A stretch of DNA of 64,000 nucleotides from Candidatus Cloacimonadota bacterium (GCA_019429305.1 JAHYIR010000001.1:248001-312000), one strand, 5' to 3'. Counted from the first letter of the stretch, positions 1-10,728 are shown. Program-made: numbers and translations. Notes: generated by a model not told the origin, from the letters alone.

Positions 1-496
1 TTCTATAAGGGCTCTCCTTTCCCGGCTCCTTGACAGTTCCTCTATATTTTCTTATCTCATCTTCATTCAGCTCACAAACGTAAGCTTTCCCTGTTTTGAT
101 AAGATGTTCGGCGTATTCATAAAATTGCTCGAAGTAATCAGAAGCATAATAGAGACGATCTTCCCAATCGAAACCAAGCCAACGAATATCTTCCTGAATT
201 GAATCAACATATTCAGGACTTTCTGTTTGAGGATTAGTATCATCAAAACGAAGATTACAGAGTCCATTGTATTCTTTAGCTACACCGAAGTTGAGACAGA
301 TGGATTTGGCATGACCTATATGAAGATAGCCATTTGGTTCTGGCGGGAAACGAGTATGTACTCTGCCATCATTTTTGTTGTTTTTGAGATCCTCTTCAAT
401 GATATTCTTGATAAAATTCGAGGTTTTTTTGTTGTCTTTTATTGATTCTCTCTTCTCTGACTCATCTTTGGGGTTTAGATCATAAATCTCACTCAT
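1..496 (-). CDS. glnS: Glutaminyl-tRNA synthetase, N-terminal part (runs off window)
   Basis: Charges tRNA-Gln with glutamine in the cytoplasm. Reading the minus strand from an ATG at 494-496 gives an open frame to the window edge (165 codons). It contains the class I synthetase signature with HIGH at about residues 59-62 inside [17 protein letters not shown], followed by LRFDDTNP, which is typical of GlnRS rather than bacterial GluRS. An AGGAGA ribosome site lies 6 bases upstream. About 30 residues precede the catalytic domain, which is short; no YqeY-like or tRNA-binding extension is visible. It follows gltX by 46 bases on the same strand, so the two are probably cotranscribed. Identity is sure; the C-terminal anticodon-binding part cannot be seen. 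Confidence 0.93.
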   Translation of the reverse strand, partial: MSEIYDLNPKDESEKRESIKDNKKTSNFIKNIIEEDLKNNKNDGRVHTRFPPEPNGYLHIGHAKSICLNFGVAKEYNGLCNLRFDDTNPQTESPEYVDSIQEDIRWLGFDWEDRLYYASDYFEQFYEYAEHLIKTGKAYVCELNEDEIRKYRGTVKEPGKESPYR

Positions 497-542
497 TCTT
501 TCTCCTGTCATTTTAAAACCTGATATTGTTTCTTATATTTCA

Positions 543-1997
543 TCAAAATCTTTTAGTATTGGAATTTATCAAAACTTTTTGGAATCTTGAGACGAAATCG
601 TCTTTACCCAATAAACGATATAAAGTCGGTATGTTTGGTCCGTGAGCTTTTCCATAGAGTGCCAATCTCAACGGAAAATACAATTCCTTACCTTTTAAAT
701 TAAGCTCATTACTAGATTTCTTCGTTATTTCTTCAATCGTTTCTTCTGTTATGTTATCAAGCTTCGATAATTCTATGAGCCAATAAGAATATAGTTTTTG
801 AGCATTCTCACTATCTATGATCAAATGATCTTCGTCGGTAAAACTCAGATCTTCATAGAACATTCTGGTTTGCTCAATGATCTCCGGCAGCAGAGTAATT
901 CTCTCTTTAGCGAAGTCTATTACATTCAGGTACTTATCTTGATCGCTTATGTCGATACTCTCTAATTTGAAGTAAGTTTTCAATCGCGTTGCGAGATCTT
1001 CTAATTTCATATTTCTTAAATAGAAACCATTCATCCACTGTAATTTCTCCAGATCGAAAACAGCACCTGATTTTGTTATCCGATCTATGCTAAAGGTCTC
1101 TTCTAATTCCATCAGTGAGAAAATTTCACGATCTGTTTCATTATGCCAACCCAATAGGGCAACAAAATTGATCAATGCTTCCGGTAGATAACCTTTAGCA
1201 AGAAAATCTTCTACTGCCACATCACCTTGTCTTTTACTAAGCTTGCTTTTATCAGGATTAAGTAACAAAGGTAGATGAGCAAATTTAGGTTTTTCCCAAC
1301 CGAAAGCATCATAAAGAAAAATATGTTTTGGAGTACTGCTTAACCATTCTTCACCTCTGATGACATGAGAGATCTTCATTAGATGATCATCGACTACATT
1401 GGCTAAATGATAGGTTGGATACCCGTCAGACTTAATCAAGACCTGATCATCTATCATATCCCAAGGAAATGTAACCTGTCCCCGAACCAAATCTTCAAAC
1501 TCTAATGATCCTGACTCAGGGATTTTTGCCCTGATGACATGACTCTCTTTAGCTGCTAACCTCTTTTCAACCTCTCGGTATTCTAATAAACGACATCTAC
1601 CATCGTAACGGATCATCTCCTTAGCTAATCTCTGTTTTTCTCGCATTTCAGCAAGAGTTTCAGGAGAGCAGAAACAATGATATGCTGCACCTTTGTCGAG
1701 TAGTTTTTTAACATGATCGAGATAGATATCAGTTCTCTGTGATTGATAATAGGGACCGAAACCACCATCTTTGTCGGGTCCTTCATCATAAGGGAGTCCG
1801 ATCATTTCCATGGTTTTAAGCAGATTCTCAACTGCTCCTTCTATATAACGGGTACGATCTGTATCTTCAATTCTTAAGATAAATGTGCCCTTATTCTTTC
1901 TGGCAAAGAGGTAATTGTAAAGGGCTGTTCTCAACCCCCCGACATGCAGATATCCAGTTGGACTTGGAGCAAACCTTACCCTAATTGAGTTATTCAT
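543..1997 (-). CDS. gltX: Glutamyl-tRNA synthetase
   Basis: Class Ic synthetase that attaches glutamate to tRNA-Glu. The 484 residues match the usual family length. The HIGH-type motif is HVGG at residues 18-21 after FAPSPTGYL, and the KMSKS-type motif is KLSKR at 252-256. A zinc-knuckle-like cluster is seen as C108, C110 and C135; the fourth ligand (histidine two residues after the third Cys in E. coli) is leucine here, so zinc binding may be altered. The start has an AGGTGAGGT ribosome site. A discriminating GluRS alongside GlnS just downstream means Gln-tRNA can be made directly, without obligatory transamidation. Confidence 0.97.
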   Translation of the reverse strand: MNNSIRVRFAPSPTGYLHVGGLRTALYNYLFARKNKGTFILRIEDTDRTRYIEGAVENLLKTMEMIGLPYDEGPDKDGGFGPYYQSQRTDIYLDHVKKLLDKGAAYHCFCSPETLAEMREKQRLAKEMIRYDGRCRLLEYREVEKRLAAKESHVIRAKIPESGSLEFEDLVRGQVTFPWDMIDDQVLIKSDGYPTYHLANVVDDHLMKISHVIRGEEWLSSTPKHIFLYDAFGWEKPKFAHLPLLLNPDKSKLSKRQGDVAVEDFLAKGYLPEALINFVALLGWHNETDREIFSLMELEETFSIDRITKSGAVFDLEKLQWMNGFYLRNMKLEDLATRLKTYFKLESIDISDQDKYLNVIDFAKERITLLPEIIEQTRMFYEDLSFTDEDHLIIDSENAQKLYSYWLIELSKLDNITEETIEEITKKSSNELNLKGKELYFPLRLALYGKAHGPNIPTLYRLLGKDDFVSRFQKVLINSNTKRF

Positions 1998-2251
1998 TGT
2001 AACCTCACCTCACTAAAAAAGTGTTCTCAATTTTTTGGTATTGTTCGTAATGTCAATGATTTAGTTCGATATCTTTGATGTCATGAGTCTGTACAGTTCC
2101 TAATGCTGCTATTTGTCCCAAAGATATTGCTTGTAAGTAGTTAGTTTTTTTCTGAAAATATTGATTGACTAAAGTAACAAGCTCTTCAGATTTAACTAAA
2201 GTTAGAGTATTGAATTAATGAACCAATAAATCATTAAAAGGGAGAATCACT

Positions 2252-4888
2252 ATGAGAGTCAGAAGTATTTTATGCGTTTGTATTGTGTTATTTATTACCT
2301 TTTTTACCTTAATTACAGAAGCTTTCGCTAATGACTTACAATCAAGCGAGATTAATAATTGGTCGGTAGTTTATCAGCGAACAGAGTATTTTGTAGACTT
2401 TGAAGGACCGGGTGAAGTAAAAACGAGTTATGCTTCAGGAAATGTTATGCTAAGCGGTAAAGACTGGAATCTGGACAATGTTTTAATTGGTACGGCTGAT
2501 GGTGACAGAAAATTTGGAGAGAGATCAGCCAGATTAAGACATCAGACAGCTTTAGCAGCTACTATGACGATGTTAGAAGACAAAGATAATGGTCTTGGAA
2601 CTTTATCATTTTATTATGCCAGATCAGGTTTTTCTCAAGATAATCAACCAACAGCTCCAGTTTTTTTAGTTGAGTATAGCATCGATCAAGGAAGTAGTTG
2701 GATACAGATAGGTAACGATATTAATCTCGATGGGATAGATCAATTAACTCTTTTCTCACAGACAGTAAATATTGAAGGTAATGTAAGGATTAGATTCCGT
2801 TCTTTATCAGGAAGTGATGGGAGAAGATTCAATATTGATGATATACTGCTAACAGACTTTGGTGATCCTGATGCAGTGGCACCTCCTACTTTTAGCCCCC
2901 CCGGCGGTACTTATTATGGAGCAGTCTCAGTTACTATATCAACTACAACCCCCGATGCCACCATTCATTATACTACCGATGGTACTGATCCTACACAAAG
3001 TTCACCCATTTTCTCCGATCCGATAGATGTTGATGAATCAATGACTATAAAAGCTCGTGGCTATGCTGATGATCTGGAACCGAGCATAATCTCGACTGCC
3101 GTTTATACAATTAATTATCCCGTCGAAGTTTTTGATGTTGCTACATTGAAATCATCCCCTCAAGATGGAACGGTTTATACGTTGTCCAACGAAGTTATTC
3201 TGACTTTCCAACAGACGTTTAGAAATCAGAAGTTCATACAGGATAATACTGCAGGTATTCTAATAGACGATCTATCAGGAGTAATTACGACTACCTACCA
3301 AGTTGGTGATGGGATTTCAGGATTAACCGGAACACTGAATACTTATGGTAATATGATACAGTTAACCCCAATCCAGAACCCTGATCCGGCAACATCTAAT
3401 AACAATCCGATCATACCCATAACTATCACTATGGCAGATTTTATTGATGATATAATGGATTATCAATCAAGAGTTGTGAAGATCAATAATGTTCATTTCA
3501 CTACTGCAGATGGTAGTGCAACATTTGCCAACGGACAGGTTTATCCTATAAGTGATGGTATAGAAACGATCAATTTTCGAACTACCTTCTATGATGTGGA
3601 TTACATTACTACTATTATTCCAACTGAAGTCATATCACTCCGTGGGATTCCTAACTCCAGAGCAGAAGGTCATTTCTTCACTGCCAGGAGTTTAGCTGAT
3701 TTCTTGCCCGCAACAGGTGACATAGAACTTCTCATTCAACCTGAGTATGCAAATTTCGGAGATGTAATTGTAAATGAAGCTTCTACACCGGTCAATTTTA
3801 CTGTAACAAATGATGGGACAGTAAATGTTACCATTGAGAGTTTAAGCTTAGTAGGGAACAATATTCAAGATTTCCTATTAGATGATCAAAATCAGTATCC
3901 TTTAGTCCTTCTGCCAGATGATACTTTTAGTTTTGCTGCTGTTTTTGCACCTCTTAGTACAGGTGCTAAACAAGCGATCATTGAAATAGAAGCGACTGAT
4001 AATGTTACCTCTGTTTCTTATGAGATAATGCTTACCGGAACCGGAGTATTACTACTACCACCCACTCATCTAACTGCCGGAATAATCTATTGGCATGACG
4101 TGGAGTTGACCTGGTATGTTCCATTTCTTAGAGCTAATGATGGTAATAGAAATTTACTTGGGTTTGATGTTTATCGTAACGGAGTGCTGATCAGTCCAGA
4201 AACACCTCTACCTCCCACAGTTACATCATATATAGATGGTAACGTTTCTGCAGGGGAGTATGATTATTATGTCTCTGCTATATATTCAGTGGGCTCAGCG
4301 CCATCAGAATCTGTTGATATGGAGATTTTTGGGCCGATAGATCCGGTTGTGATGACACCTGAACCTGGCGAATATGTTGGACAGGTGGAAGTAACATTAA
4401 CTCTTGATCCCTGGTCAGATGAGATCTTTTATTACACTCTGGATGGAACAGATCCAACTGATGAATCCTTATTATATGACTCACCGATATTGATCACTGA
4501 AGATACAATGATTAAAGCAAAAGCTTTCAAAGTAGGTTGGGAGTCGAGTGTTGTTACTACCGGTGAGTATACTATACTTGTTTCTGCTGATGATAATACT
4601 CTACAACCTCTAACTACAATGCTCAAACAAAACCGACCTAATCCCTTTAATCCGGATACTGTTATAGGATTCACTCTTAAAGAATCCGATAGAGTAAGAA
4701 TAGATATCTATAACATCAAAGGGGAACTAATTAATACTCCTGTTGATGGTTATCTATCAAGCGGAGAATATAACATTGTTTGGGAAGGATTAGATAAGAG
4801 TGGTAAACAGATGCCGAGTGGTGTCTATTTCTATCGAATGAGTACAGACAGTTATGATCAGATACGTAAGATGTTATTGTTAAAATAG
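2252..4888 (+). CDS. Secreted multidomain protein with type IX-style C-terminal sorting domain
   Basis: Exported 878-residue protein of unknown activity. Visible in order: signal peptide (about 1-26); a beta-rich region; a chitobiase C-terminal-like domain (about 210-290, with HYTTDGTDPT); a region resembling OB-fold/DUF5689-type surface domains (about 298-485); an ASH/HYDIN-like domain (about 495-605, with FGDVIVNE); a fibronectin III-like domain (605-690); a second chitobiase-like domain (698-775, with YYTLDGTDPT); and the sorting domain (790-878, with RPNPFNPDT, YNIKGE, RKMLLLK). Such proteins are normally cleaved at the C-terminus after type IX export and anchored or released. The two chitobiase-like domains hint at carbohydrate contact, but no catalytic residues are recognisable. 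GGGAG ribosome site. The next secreted gene starts 52 bases downstream, so the two probably form one unit. Confidence 0.85.
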   Translation: MRVRSILCVCIVLFITFFTLITEAFANDLQSSEINNWSVVYQRTEYFVDFEGPGEVKTSYASGNVMLSGKDWNLDNVLIGTADGDRKFGERSARLRHQTALAATMTMLEDKDNGLGTLSFYYARSGFSQDNQPTAPVFLVEYSIDQGSSWIQIGNDINLDGIDQLTLFSQTVNIEGNVRIRFRSLSGSDGRRFNIDDILLTDFGDPDAVAPPTFSPPGGTYYGAVSVTISTTTPDATIHYTTDGTDPTQSSPIFSDPIDVDESMTIKARGYADDLEPSIISTAVYTINYPVEVFDVATLKSSPQDGTVYTLSNEVILTFQQTFRNQKFIQDNTAGILIDDLSGVITTTYQVGDGISGLTGTLNTYGNMIQLTPIQNPDPATSNNNPIIPITITMADFIDDIMDYQSRVVKINNVHFTTADGSATFANGQVYPISDGIETINFRTTFYDVDYITTIIPTEVISLRGIPNSRAEGHFFTARSLADFLPATGDIELLIQPEYANFGDVIVNEASTPVNFTVTNDGTVNVTIESLSLVGNNIQDFLLDDQNQYPLVLLPDDTFSFAAVFAPLSTGAKQAIIEIEATDNVTSVSYEIMLTGTGVLLLPPTHLTAGIIYWHDVELTWYVPFLRANDGNRNLLGFDVYRNGVLISPETPLPPTVTSYIDGNVSAGEYDYYVSAIYSVGSAPSESVDMEIFGPIDPVVMTPEPGEYVGQVEVTLTLDPWSDEIFYYTLDGTDPTDESLLYDSPILITEDTMIKAKAFKVGWESSVVTTGEYTILVSADDNTLQPLTTMLKQNRPNPFNPDTVIGFTLKESDRVRIDIYNIKGELINTPVDGYLSSGEYNIVWEGLDKSGKQMPSGVYFYRMSTDSYDQIRKMLLLK

Positions 4889-4940
4889 CTCAGATTATTA
4901 TGATCTGAAGATACATGATTAAATAACATAGGAGGTTATT

Positions 4941-7900
4941 ATGAAAGGTGTATTAATCACTATAATACTGTTATTTATAGCGTGTTCAGTATATGCTGAA
5001 TGGACTATAGTAGCGACTTATACCATTACCGGAAAAGCTTCAGGATTAGCATATGATGGTACATATCTCTATTATGGTATCTACGGAGCTGATGGAGGAC
5101 GTGTCTTTAGATTTGACCCCTCTACCGGGCAAGAAATACTACTCTTTAATAATCCCACGATAAATGACAGTTATGGTATGACCTATGATGGTCAATATCT
5201 CTGGATCACAGACCATACTTCACCAAGCTCGACCCCTGCTTATGCTATGCAGCTCGATTTTCAGGGCAATGTTATCTCTCAGTTTGATCTACCGGATCAT
5301 TATATGTCTGGTATAGCATATGACGATGGCGATTTCTGGGTTATGACCTATTATCCTGATCCCGGAGTAGTTTATAAAGTTTCAAATACAGGTCAGATTT
5401 TACAACAATTTGTACCACCGAATGACCAACCATGGGATATTTGTCTGGAAGGTGATGATCTTTGGACCGTTGATTATTGGGCATATACAATCCATAAAGT
5501 GACTCAAACAGGCACAATATTAGAGAGTCAAATGTCCGAAATCCAAAGGCCTGCAGGCATTGTCTATGATGGGCAGTATCTCTGGTATCTAGCAGGTGCT
5601 GTCGGAGCACCTAGTACTCTCTATAAAGTCGATTTAGGGGGTACGGGAACACCAGTAATAAACGTCTCTTTTAATACGTATGATTTTGGAAATGTAATCA
5701 TTGATGAAACTGCTTCAACAAATCTAACAATATCGAATAATGGTACTGGAGACCTGGTAATTAATGATATCACTTTTTTATCTGATGTCTTTGAGACTGA
5801 TGCCATATTACCTATTACATTAGAGCAAAATGAAAATACATCTATTGAAATATCCTTCACTCCTGATAATTGGGGCGAGTTTATTGATACTATGACGATT
5901 CACTCCAATGATCCCATCACACCAGCAAAACAGATAAGTTTGTCGGGTTATGGCCTCTTTCCGGAAGCACATTTTGTAGCTACACCTGACAATCTTGATT
6001 ATGGTTTAGTAAGAGTTGGTGCTGATACTGGAAGATTCTTCACTATCAGTAATCAGGGTATGACCAATCTGCAAATCAGCAATATTGGATTCTCGGATCA
6101 GAGTTTTTTCATTGATGATACAGTTCAATTGCCGATCAATTTAGCAGTCAGGGAAGAATATAACTTAAGAATATGGTTTAATCCAAGCACAACAGGACAA
6201 ATAGTTGCCAATGCAACTTTCAGTACAAATGATCCGGATAACCCACAACCCAGCATAACAATTGTCGGCTCGGGTCAAACAGTTGATCTTTCATTGGGTG
6301 CAGTACTTTGGAGTTACCAGATTCAAGGTGGTGCTTCTAGTAATATTCGGGCGATTCAAGCCATACCCGATATTTGGGGTAATGGGTTAGATGATGTTAT
6401 CGTCTGCGGCGAAGACAATTATGTCAGGGCATATAACGGGAACTCTAGTGGCACTGCAGATGTCATTTGGGAGCAGTTTATATATTCGGGTAATGTATAT
6501 TCCTTCAGAGGTCTCTCCATAAGTGGAGACTTGAATGGAGATGATTATCACGATGTCGTAGTAGGCACTACAGGGGGAGATCGTTCTGTAAGAGCTTATT
6601 CTGGCAAAACGGGAGAACTCCTATGGCAATTCAATACCAATATCTACGGTAATGGTGGTTGGGTATATCAGGTAGATGCCCGTTTCGATTTCAATAGTGA
6701 CGGAGTACCTGATGTTTTAGCTTCTACAGGTGACGATAATAACAATCAAGGTCCCAAAAGGATCTTTCTAATCAATGGAGCAACAGGTTCTATGATCTGG
6801 GAAAGATATGCTCAGGGTCCTGCCTTTTCTGTTATTGGTGTTCAGGATTTCACTGGAAACGGAATACCAGATGTTATTGCCGGAGCTTCTAACGAAGCAG
6901 AGTCTCAAGCTTTTGTTCACGGTATTAATGGTGCCACAGGAGCTATAGAATGGACTATGCAACCGGCTGGTACTTCAGTATGGGCTTTGAGCCAAATAGA
7001 TGATGTCAATGGAGACGGAATTCCTGACGTGCTGATAGGATCATTTATGGGTGGTGGCAACTATTATGCTTTAGATGCAACAGATGGCAGCATCATCTGG
7101 TCCGGTTCAACCGGTGCCTCACTCATTATGCAATTTGAAGTGTTGGGTGATGTTAATGGTGACGGATACAATGACATAGCTATTGGGCATGTTTCTTCGC
7201 ATGCAGCAGTTTTTAGCGGAGAAGACGGTCAATATATCTGGTCACAAAATGTTGCCGATAATGCCTGGTATATTGCCAATGGGGGAGATCTTACCGGAAA
7301 TGGTATTAATGATCTATTTGTTGGAACGCTCTATCAAAGTAATTATGCCTATTTCATCGACAGCACGGATGGAGAGATACTTTTGTCTATAGCTACGGGA
7401 ACTCCTGTTGATGCTATTGGCTCTATACCGGATGTAACCGGAGATAATTCAAGAGAGATGATAGTTGGAGGTAGAAATGGATCTATTCGTTGTTTTTCCG
7501 GAGGACCTGTAACTCTACCCGATCCGGGATATATCTCCGGTAATGTTGAGATAGCTGAAGGACCTGGGGTTGTAACCGAAGTTGTAATCTCAGCTAACGG
7601 TGAGAGTGTTAATCCAGATGAGAACGGAGATTACATTATTGCTGTACAACCTGGCACCTATACCGTAACTGCTTCATTACTTGGATACATATCACCATCT
7701 GTCAGTGGAGTTGTTGTACATGTTGGTGAAACTACTTCCGGAGTTGATTTCATCATGATGATGCTCCCTCTATTACCGCCCGTTGCTTTAGAGGTTGATG
7801 ACTATACTGGTCTATTTACTTGGGAAGAACCTCAATCTCCGGATCAGTATTTTCCTGAGAGCTACAATGTCTATCTCGATAATGTTCTGATAGAGAATAC

Positions 7901-8327
7901 TACTGATCTGGAATGGACGTATGAAGATTTGGTGTATAATACTACATATCTTGCTGGTGTTTCTGCTGTTTATTATACAGGAGAATCAGAAATTGTTACT
8001 ATTGAGTTCACTTATACTGGTGTAGGGGTAGATGAAGAACCTCTTCCTATTGTCACTAAACTGCATGGTAATTATCCGAATCCCTTTAATCCAGATACAA
8101 CAATACATTTCTCTCTCGAGACCTCTTCACATGTAATAATAGATATTTTCAATATCAAGGGTGAACGGGTAAAGCGGTTAGTAAACGAAGATTTAGAAAG
8201 AGGTAATCATCATAAGATCTGGGATGGTAAGAAAGAGTCCGGGAAGCAACTGGCTAGTGGGATATATTTCTATAGTTTCATTGCCGGAGAATACCGAGAA
8301 ACAGGAAAAATGCTAATGCTCAAGTAG
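4941..8327 (+). CDS. Secreted beta-propeller / FG-GAP repeat protein with sorting domain
   Basis: Exported 1128-residue surface protein. After the signal peptide (1-19) come a six-bladed-propeller-like region (20-230, repeated YDGxYLW), two ASH-like domains (235-445), then a long FG-GAP/VCBS-type propeller (about 450-850) with at least six calcium-loop motifs of the form DxNGDGxPDV (for example DVNGDGIPDVLIG). A carboxypeptidase regulatory-like domain (860-935), a fibronectin III-like domain (940-1030) and the sorting domain (1040-1128, NYPNPFNPDT ... ETGKMLMLK) follow. The ribosome site AGGAGG is ideal. No enzyme signature is seen, so adhesion or scaffold is a guess. The gene ends before a strong terminator. 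Confidence 0.87.
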   Translation: MKGVLITIILLFIACSVYAEWTIVATYTITGKASGLAYDGTYLYYGIYGADGGRVFRFDPSTGQEILLFNNPTINDSYGMTYDGQYLWITDHTSPSSTPAYAMQLDFQGNVISQFDLPDHYMSGIAYDDGDFWVMTYYPDPGVVYKVSNTGQILQQFVPPNDQPWDICLEGDDLWTVDYWAYTIHKVTQTGTILESQMSEIQRPAGIVYDGQYLWYLAGAVGAPSTLYKVDLGGTGTPVINVSFNTYDFGNVIIDETASTNLTISNNGTGDLVINDITFLSDVFETDAILPITLEQNENTSIEISFTPDNWGEFIDTMTIHSNDPITPAKQISLSGYGLFPEAHFVATPDNLDYGLVRVGADTGRFFTISNQGMTNLQISNIGFSDQSFFIDDTVQLPINLAVREEYNLRIWFNPSTTGQIVANATFSTNDPDNPQPSITIVGSGQTVDLSLGAVLWSYQIQGGASSNIRAIQAIPDIWGNGLDDVIVCGEDNYVRAYNGNSSGTADVIWEQFIYSGNVYSFRGLSISGDLNGDDYHDVVVGTTGGDRSVRAYSGKTGELLWQFNTNIYGNGGWVYQVDARFDFNSDGVPDVLASTGDDNNNQGPKRIFLINGATGSMIWERYAQGPAFSVIGVQDFTGNGIPDVIAGASNEAESQAFVHGINGATGAIEWTMQPAGTSVWALSQIDDVNGDGIPDVLIGSFMGGGNYYALDATDGSIIWSGSTGASLIMQFEVLGDVNGDGYNDIAIGHVSSHAAVFSGEDGQYIWSQNVADNAWYIANGGDLTGNGINDLFVGTLYQSNYAYFIDSTDGEILLSIATGTPVDAIGSIPDVTGDNSREMIVGGRNGSIRCFSGGPVTLPDPGYISGNVEIAEGPGVVTEVVISANGESVNPDENGDYIIAVQPGTYTVTASLLGYISPSVSGVVVHVGETTSGVDFIMMMLPLLPPVALEVDDYTGLFTWEEPQSPDQYFPESYNVYLDNVLIENTTDLEWTYEDLVYNTTYLAGVSAVYYTGESEIVTIEFTYTGVGVDEEPLPIVTKLHGNYPNPFNPDTTIHFSLETSSHVIIDIFNIKGERVKRLVNEDLERGNHHKIWDGKKESGKQLASGIYFYSFIAGEYRETGKMLMLK

Positions 8328-8378
8328 ATGCTTTACATGATAAATTGACTTCTTACAAGAAGTGATAATACATATATA

Positions 8379-8405
8379 GAAAGGCGGGATCATTACCCGC
8401 CTTTC
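8379..8405 (+). terminator. Intrinsic terminator after the two secreted-protein genes
   Basis: Perfect 10-bp stem GAAAGGCGGG / CCCGCCTTTC with a 7-base loop, followed by TTGTTTGTTGT. It lies 52 bases after the stop of the upstream gene and ends the 2252-8327 unit. The downstream T run is broken by G, so efficiency may be moderate. Confidence 0.75.
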
Positions 8406-8706
8406 TTGTTTGTTGTATGATTACAGGATAATATTACATTGAGTAACTTATGTTTCTTTGTCATCTCGACTGGAGCGAAGCGAAATGGAGAGATCTTATT
8501 ACTGACTATTTTTAAAAAAAGCAAGAAAAAATGAGATATCTCATTTTCTTGCAGATGACACAGAAATAAGATTAGCAAGTAAATTTGAGATATCTAGACT
8601 AAGTACTAACCGAGGGAGTTGCTTCTTCCTGGCTGCTCCCGAGCTCGAGGAAGTGCTCTGATAGAATATTAATAAGAGCGTCACTTAATTAGAAACTAAT
8701 TTATAG
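8406..8706. repeat. Gene-free stretch with dispersed repeat elements
   Basis: No credible gene. From 8461 a GTCATCTCGACTGGAGCGAAG element begins, the same family as at 10857, 25820 and 48679. A near-perfect palindrome (8521-8552, GCAAGAAAA ... TGAGATATCTCA ... TTTTCTTGC) sits inside it. At 8609-8653 is an inverted copy of a 45-bp element also found at 17961-18006 and 25833-25876 (core GAAGCAGCCACGAAGAAG). The short ORF readable across this stretch is an artefact of the repeats. Confidence 0.6.
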
Positions 8707-10728
8707 TTATTTCAAGAGCAGCATCTTTCTAGTTTCTATGTGGGTGTCGGTAGTAAGTTTATAGAAATAGATCCCACTGCTGACCTCATGGTTGTTATGA
8801 TCTCTACAGTTCCAGACAACAAAATTATTGCCGGCTGGTTGGTAACCATCAACTAAGGTCTTGATCAGCTGACCTTTAATATTGAATATTTCCAATGTGA
8901 TCTTCATCTCAGCTGGAAGATAAAATTCTATGATGGTCTCCGGATTAAAAGGGTTAGGATAGTTTTGCAAAAGCATCTTTTCTGGGACGACAACTATATG
9001 ACCTTCATCTACAGAGGTAGGAGTAAAATCTATATCAAGAGAAGTGTACATGATATTACCACCATAACCCGGGTCAATAATAGTATAAGCATCTTTATCT
9101 AAAAACATCAGATGTATTCTGTACCAGTTATCATACAGATGTTCCATGTGATCTGCTAAATACCAATAAGTAGGTATCATATTTGCTAATTCAGGAGTAT
9201 TTTCGGAATCAAGAATTATTGGGTCCGACCAATTGACACCATAGTCATTTGATATCATTATATGGGTCTTTGGTATCATGTCAAAGGGCCAAAACATTTG
9301 TAATTCGCTACTTTGAAAGAGGGCTATAAGTCTATTTTCATCCTGAATTATACGGTGATAATTCTCGAAAAAGATATCGCCAGATTGATGCCACCAACAG
9401 GGCCAACTTTGGTTCAAGATTAGAAATCCATAATCATCATATTCTGGTGGAATATTCCAAGGTAGGTAAAATGTACCATCTTCATTGCGGGGATATAGAT
9501 CTGTAACAATAAACTCTTCAGTGTTCCTCAAGAATTTTACATGTTTCTCTGTACTCATACTTGGGAACCAGGTCCAGTCTTCAGCAAATAAAGTATAGAA
9601 TCCTACAAAATGAAAATTACCTTCCCTATCTATTACAGTATTATGACGATTACGATAAATTATATAACGCATGTCTTGAAACGGTTGATTTCCGTAGCCA
9701 GTAAAATAGCCATCGGGATTATCAACTTGTATTGATGAAGTTCCAGTGAAAAGTGTCCAATCCCCTTCACCGTAGCTATCATTTTCCAATAAAAAAAGAA
9801 AGTTATTGGTGTGATAGGGATCTACAGGACCGCATTGTTCAGTATGACCGAAGAGTGCAATTCTTCCTGAATTTTTCGAAACAATCGGTGCAAAAAATGG
9901 TCTGATATTTTCCTGCCGCCACTGGTCCATCTGCGGTATAGTAGTGTAAGTCCATTGATCAGGGTCATAGCTTTCCAAGTCTGATGGTTCTGAGAAGTCA
10001 GCGAAAGCGAGCAAGACATTCTCACAAGGATACCCGGAAGCGTTGAGTATATTATTATTAGCAGTTATATAGATCCTTCTCTGATCGGGATTGGGGGATG
10101 GACCTATAAAAACCAAAGGCCAGATAAACTCCTGAGCTTGTTCAGGACCAACATCATAAGGGTTAAGAATTACACCATAGGGTGTTTCCCAAAATCCCGG
10201 AATACCCAACATGTGATAAGCATCGAAAGTCAATGGACAGTAATAAAAATTCGGATTGTTCGGATTTGTTGCATGCCAAGATACAAAGGGATCACCGGTT
10301 TCCCAATCGATATCGATCCCCGGAAATCCTTCTGCTAAAGTAGCATTTCCGTCAATCAAGCCAGGTCCGCTTGTAATACTACCATCTTGAATGTAAACAT
10401 AGTAAACTCGTCTGGTACCACCACCAGCCGGGGTAGCTTGAAAAGCGATATAAATTCCACCACCGGGATGCATGCCGGCTGGTGAAGGTTGAACTCGGAT
10501 AGGGATAGAATGATAGTTTCCCGGAAAATAGTTATACCAAGAATGCATTATACTCATTGGTGCTATATTAAAAGAATAATTAGGATTGTTTTGCCTGTTT
10601 ATCTCTCTACTAATTAAATAATTCTCATCAGTCTTTTCTGTCTGGATAGTAAGAGTTTCCGGGATTCGTCCGATTAAAGCACTAATAGCTAAAGTTATAG
10701 CACATAAGACTAATAGTAAGCTTCTCAT
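8707..10728 (-). CDS. Secreted protein with Asp-box (sialidase-like) repeat and sorting domain
   Basis: Exported 673-residue protein. Signal peptide about 1-18. The central region is aromatic-rich and beta-propeller-like; one clear Asp-box, SNDYGVNWSDP, lies near residue 490, the type found in BNR/sialidase propellers and sortilins. The catalytic Arg triad and FRIP motif of true sialidases were not found, so enzymatic activity should not be assumed. The last 85-90 residues form the sorting domain (LLQNYPNPFNPET, IFNIKGQ, RKMLLLK). The start has a GGGGAGA ribosome site and a TTGACA/TATAAT promoter upstream at 10777-10803. It is transcribed alone, toward the terminator at 8379. Confidence 0.82.
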   Translation of the reverse strand: MRSLLLVLCAITLAISALIGRIPETLTIQTEKTDENYLISREINRQNNPNYSFNIAPMSIMHSWYNYFPGNYHSIPIRVQPSPAGMHPGGGIYIAFQATPAGGGTRRVYYVYIQDGSITSGPGLIDGNATLAEGFPGIDIDWETGDPFVSWHATNPNNPNFYYCPLTFDAYHMLGIPGFWETPYGVILNPYDVGPEQAQEFIWPLVFIGPSPNPDQRRIYITANNNILNASGYPCENVLLAFADFSEPSDLESYDPDQWTYTTIPQMDQWRQENIRPFFAPIVSKNSGRIALFGHTEQCGPVDPYHTNNFLFLLENDSYGEGDWTLFTGTSSIQVDNPDGYFTGYGNQPFQDMRYIIYRNRHNTVIDREGNFHFVGFYTLFAEDWTWFPSMSTEKHVKFLRNTEEFIVTDLYPRNEDGTFYLPWNIPPEYDDYGFLILNQSWPCWWHQSGDIFFENYHRIIQDENRLIALFQSSELQMFWPFDMIPKTHIMISNDYGVNWSDPIILDSENTPELANMIPTYWYLADHMEHLYDNWYRIHLMFLDKDAYTIIDPGYGGNIMYTSLDIDFTPTSVDEGHIVVVPEKMLLQNYPNPFNPETIIEFYLPAEMKITLEIFNIKGQLIKTLVDGYQPAGNNFVVWNCRDHNNHEVSSGIYFYKLTTDTHIETRKMLLLK

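Noticed and set aside
8393-8578. 61-codon ORF on the minus strand
   Set aside because: It spans a terminator and the dispersed repeat, with no ribosome site or conserved feature.
8707-10728. Assignment as an active sialidase
   Set aside because: One Asp-box is present but no arginine triad or other catalytic residues could be found.
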